From Thermoplasmata archaeon (GTDB taxonomy: Archaea > Thermoplasmatota > Thermoplasmata > WALJ01), in NCBI GenBank assembly GCA_026986305.1, contig JALSOU010000002.1, positions 1 through 5,829 on the forward strand: a stretch of DNA of 5,829 nucleotides. Direction: 5' to 3'. The notes beneath the pieces were generated by a model. That model did not search any database. It was not told the origin of the DNA and was given only the letters and a program-made list of their open reading frames with translations. The position numbers were made by a program, and so were the translations under genes. Of the stretch, positions 5,026 through 5,829 are shown in pieces. Numbering within the stretch: the stretch's first letter is position 1; each line of letters begins with the position of its first letter.

Positions 5026-5727
5026 TTAAGCATGCCTGTAACTGAAATTAACCTTTAAAACAGTCCTGCGAAGATCTTTCATGTGTATAACCTCAACCTC
5101 AGCCCCCTTTTTAGCAAGGAGCTCTTTTATGCCTTCAAGGTGCGCATCCCCCAAAACCGCTACCACTCTACCGTACTTCATACCTGCATTGAATATCCTT
5201 TCAGCCATGTGCTGATTCCTCTCATCTATGAGTATCCGCTTAGCTGTTGGAAAATATCTGCCAAATTCCTCCATATACGCCCTCTTATTTCCCTCGTACT
5301 TTTTCAGCTCATCGTCCAAATTCACCTTTTTTCTAGATGGCCACGGAATAAATGCTCCTATGAATCTCAGCTTTTCCCTGATGCTCATCTCCTTAAACAT
5401 CCTTCTCACCGCAATATAGGCATCGTCATCCACAAGAAGAGCGGGAATTCTCAGGATTTCAGCGGCTTTTATGGCCTGAAGCATTTCCTCTCCTGCCTGA
5501 ACCCCATAGCTTTCCCCTATCTTCCTCTGCAATCTGGCGAGGAATCTCATGTATATGGGAAGTCCTTTTGAGGAAATCTCATCAGGGTGGCGGAGCGCAT
5601 AAAGCCTGCCCCTGTCAAGCTCAACACACACTGCCCTGGGAGCTATGGAAATTATCTCCTCTCTCACCCTTTCTCCCATGTTTAGAACATGCGCAACGCC
5701 TATCAGGAATATCCTAGGTTTTTCCAC
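5026..5727 (-). CDS. TraB/PrgY/GumN-family protein, soluble form
   Basis: The 233-residue protein carries the signatures of the TraB family, related to Tiki metalloproteases and bacterial pheromone-shutdown proteins. Visible are GVAHV (G10-H13) after a first strand, CVELDRGRLYAL (34-45, E36 and R41), IDERNQHMAERI (167-178), and the second GxxH in LGDAHLEGI (192-200, G193-H196), where relatives more often have GAGH. The paired GxxH motifs and the Glu are the proposed metal or catalytic residues in the family. Many archaeal members have a C-terminal membrane region; this one ends after the catalytic domain and has no evident membrane helices, so it should be cytoplasmic. The biological role in archaea is unsettled. 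GTG 5727 is chosen as start because IFLIGVAH follows at the expected distance and a TATA box lies about 22 nt upstream. It is the first gene of a tight pair with the unknown gene downstream. Confidence 0.88.
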   Translation of the reverse strand: MEKPRIFLIGVAHVLNMGERVREEIISIAPRAVCVELDRGRLYALRHPDEISSKGLPIYMRFLARLQRKIGESYGVQAGEEMLQAIKAAEILRIPALLVDDDAYIAVRRMFKEMSIREKLRFIGAFIPWPSRKKVNLDDELKKYEGNKRAYMEEFGRYFPTAKRILIDERNQHMAERIFNAGMKYGRVVAVLGDAHLEGIKELLAKKGAEVEVIHMKDLRRTVLKVNFSYRHA

Positions 5728-5744
5728 GGATTCCAGCCTACCTC

Positions 5745-5752
5745 TATATATA
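5745..5752. promoter_or_regulatory. Palindromic TATA box, possibly shared by two divergent genes
   Basis: TATATATA is centred at 5748.5, about 21.5 nt from the minus-strand GTG (5727) and 24.5 nt from the plus-strand ATG (5773). It is the only good TATA box in the 45-nt intergenic gap. The purine-rich AGAACAC just outside it on the minus strand resembles a TFB recognition element better than the pyrimidine-rich plus-strand flank (CTACCTC), hinting at stronger transcription of the TraB gene. Confidence 0.6.
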
Positions 5753-5772
5753 AGTGTTCTTCTTCCAAAATT

Positions 5773-5829
5773 ATGAAACTGGTTGTCTTCGACATGGACG
5801 GCGTTCTAACCGAGTATTTCAGCTCGTGG
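5773..5829 (+). CDS. HAD-superfamily phosphatase, N-terminal fragment cut by the window edge
   Basis: Only 19 codons are visible, but they give MKLVVFDMDGVLTEYFSSW. This is HAD motif I (hhhhDxDGVLT), with nucleophile D7 and acid/base D9, at the normal distance from the start. The SSW after it recalls archaeal phosphoserine-phosphatase-like HAD proteins, but substrate specificity cannot be judged from this fragment. The start ATG lies about 24 nt after the TATA box and has no Shine-Dalgarno sequence, which suggests a leaderless transcript divergent from the TraB gene. The gene continues beyond the window. Confidence 0.8.
   Translation, partial: MKLVVFDMDGVLTEYFSSW

Noticed and set aside
5083..5571. 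162-codon plus-strand open frame opposite the TraB gene
   Set aside because: It is antisense to a confidently assigned gene, has no promoter, and its composition is typical of a shadow frame.
1..5829. CRISPR arrays, tRNA or rRNA genes, insertion sequences, integration sites
   Set aside because: No regularly spaced repeats, no cloverleaf or rRNA-like segment, no transposase motifs or terminal repeats were seen; coding sequence fills almost the whole window, the largest gap being about 92 nt.

Overview
The window looks like archaeal chromosomal DNA, most likely euryarchaeal in the broad sense. A complete Hef-type helicase/nuclease (archaeal XPF/FANCM family) is the strongest marker. Archaeal TATA boxes lie about 22-27 nt (box centre) upstream of start codons, with no room for a normal 5' leader. 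The one clear Shine-Dalgarno site, before an operon-internal gene, fits AGGTGAT. Genes fill nearly all the sequence and composition is even, with no sign of mobile DNA, CRISPR, tRNA or rRNA. I cannot name the genus.

Left part (1-1803), apparently a redox or oxidative-stress group. Two tandem plus-strand ferritin-like (rubrerythrin-type, no rubredoxin domain) proteins come first; the first is cut by the window edge. Their stop codon directly abuts the stop of a convergent minus-strand gene encoding a TusA-like domain fused to a DUF1858-like domain, both without the usual cysteines. That gene is divergent from a Bcp/PrxQ-type thiol peroxidase. A 92-nt divergent promoter region between them carries two TATA boxes and a small inverted repeat, GGACA-N4-TGTCC, placed between the two core promoters.

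Right part (1811-5727, all minus strand). A compact TraB-family protein gene is followed after 2 nt by a 277-residue gene I do not recognise. After 51 nt comes hef, which has its own TATA box. hef ends 7 nt from the convergent peroxidase gene.

Far right (5773-5829). The first 19 codons of a plus-strand HAD-superfamily phosphatase are visible. It is divergent from the TraB gene, and one TATATATA box sits near the midpoint of the two start codons and could serve both directions.

Main corrections to a naive reading: the first CDS is a fragment open to the left edge rather than a gene starting at 51; the peroxidase starts at 1342, not at the GTG at 1252; and a truncated HAD gene exists at the right edge. 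I see no defence system or other clearly new multi-gene system. The most interesting items are the shared TATA box, the putative operator, the cysteine-free TusA-DUF1858 fusion, the unknown protein next to hef, and an excess of AGCGCT palindromes.
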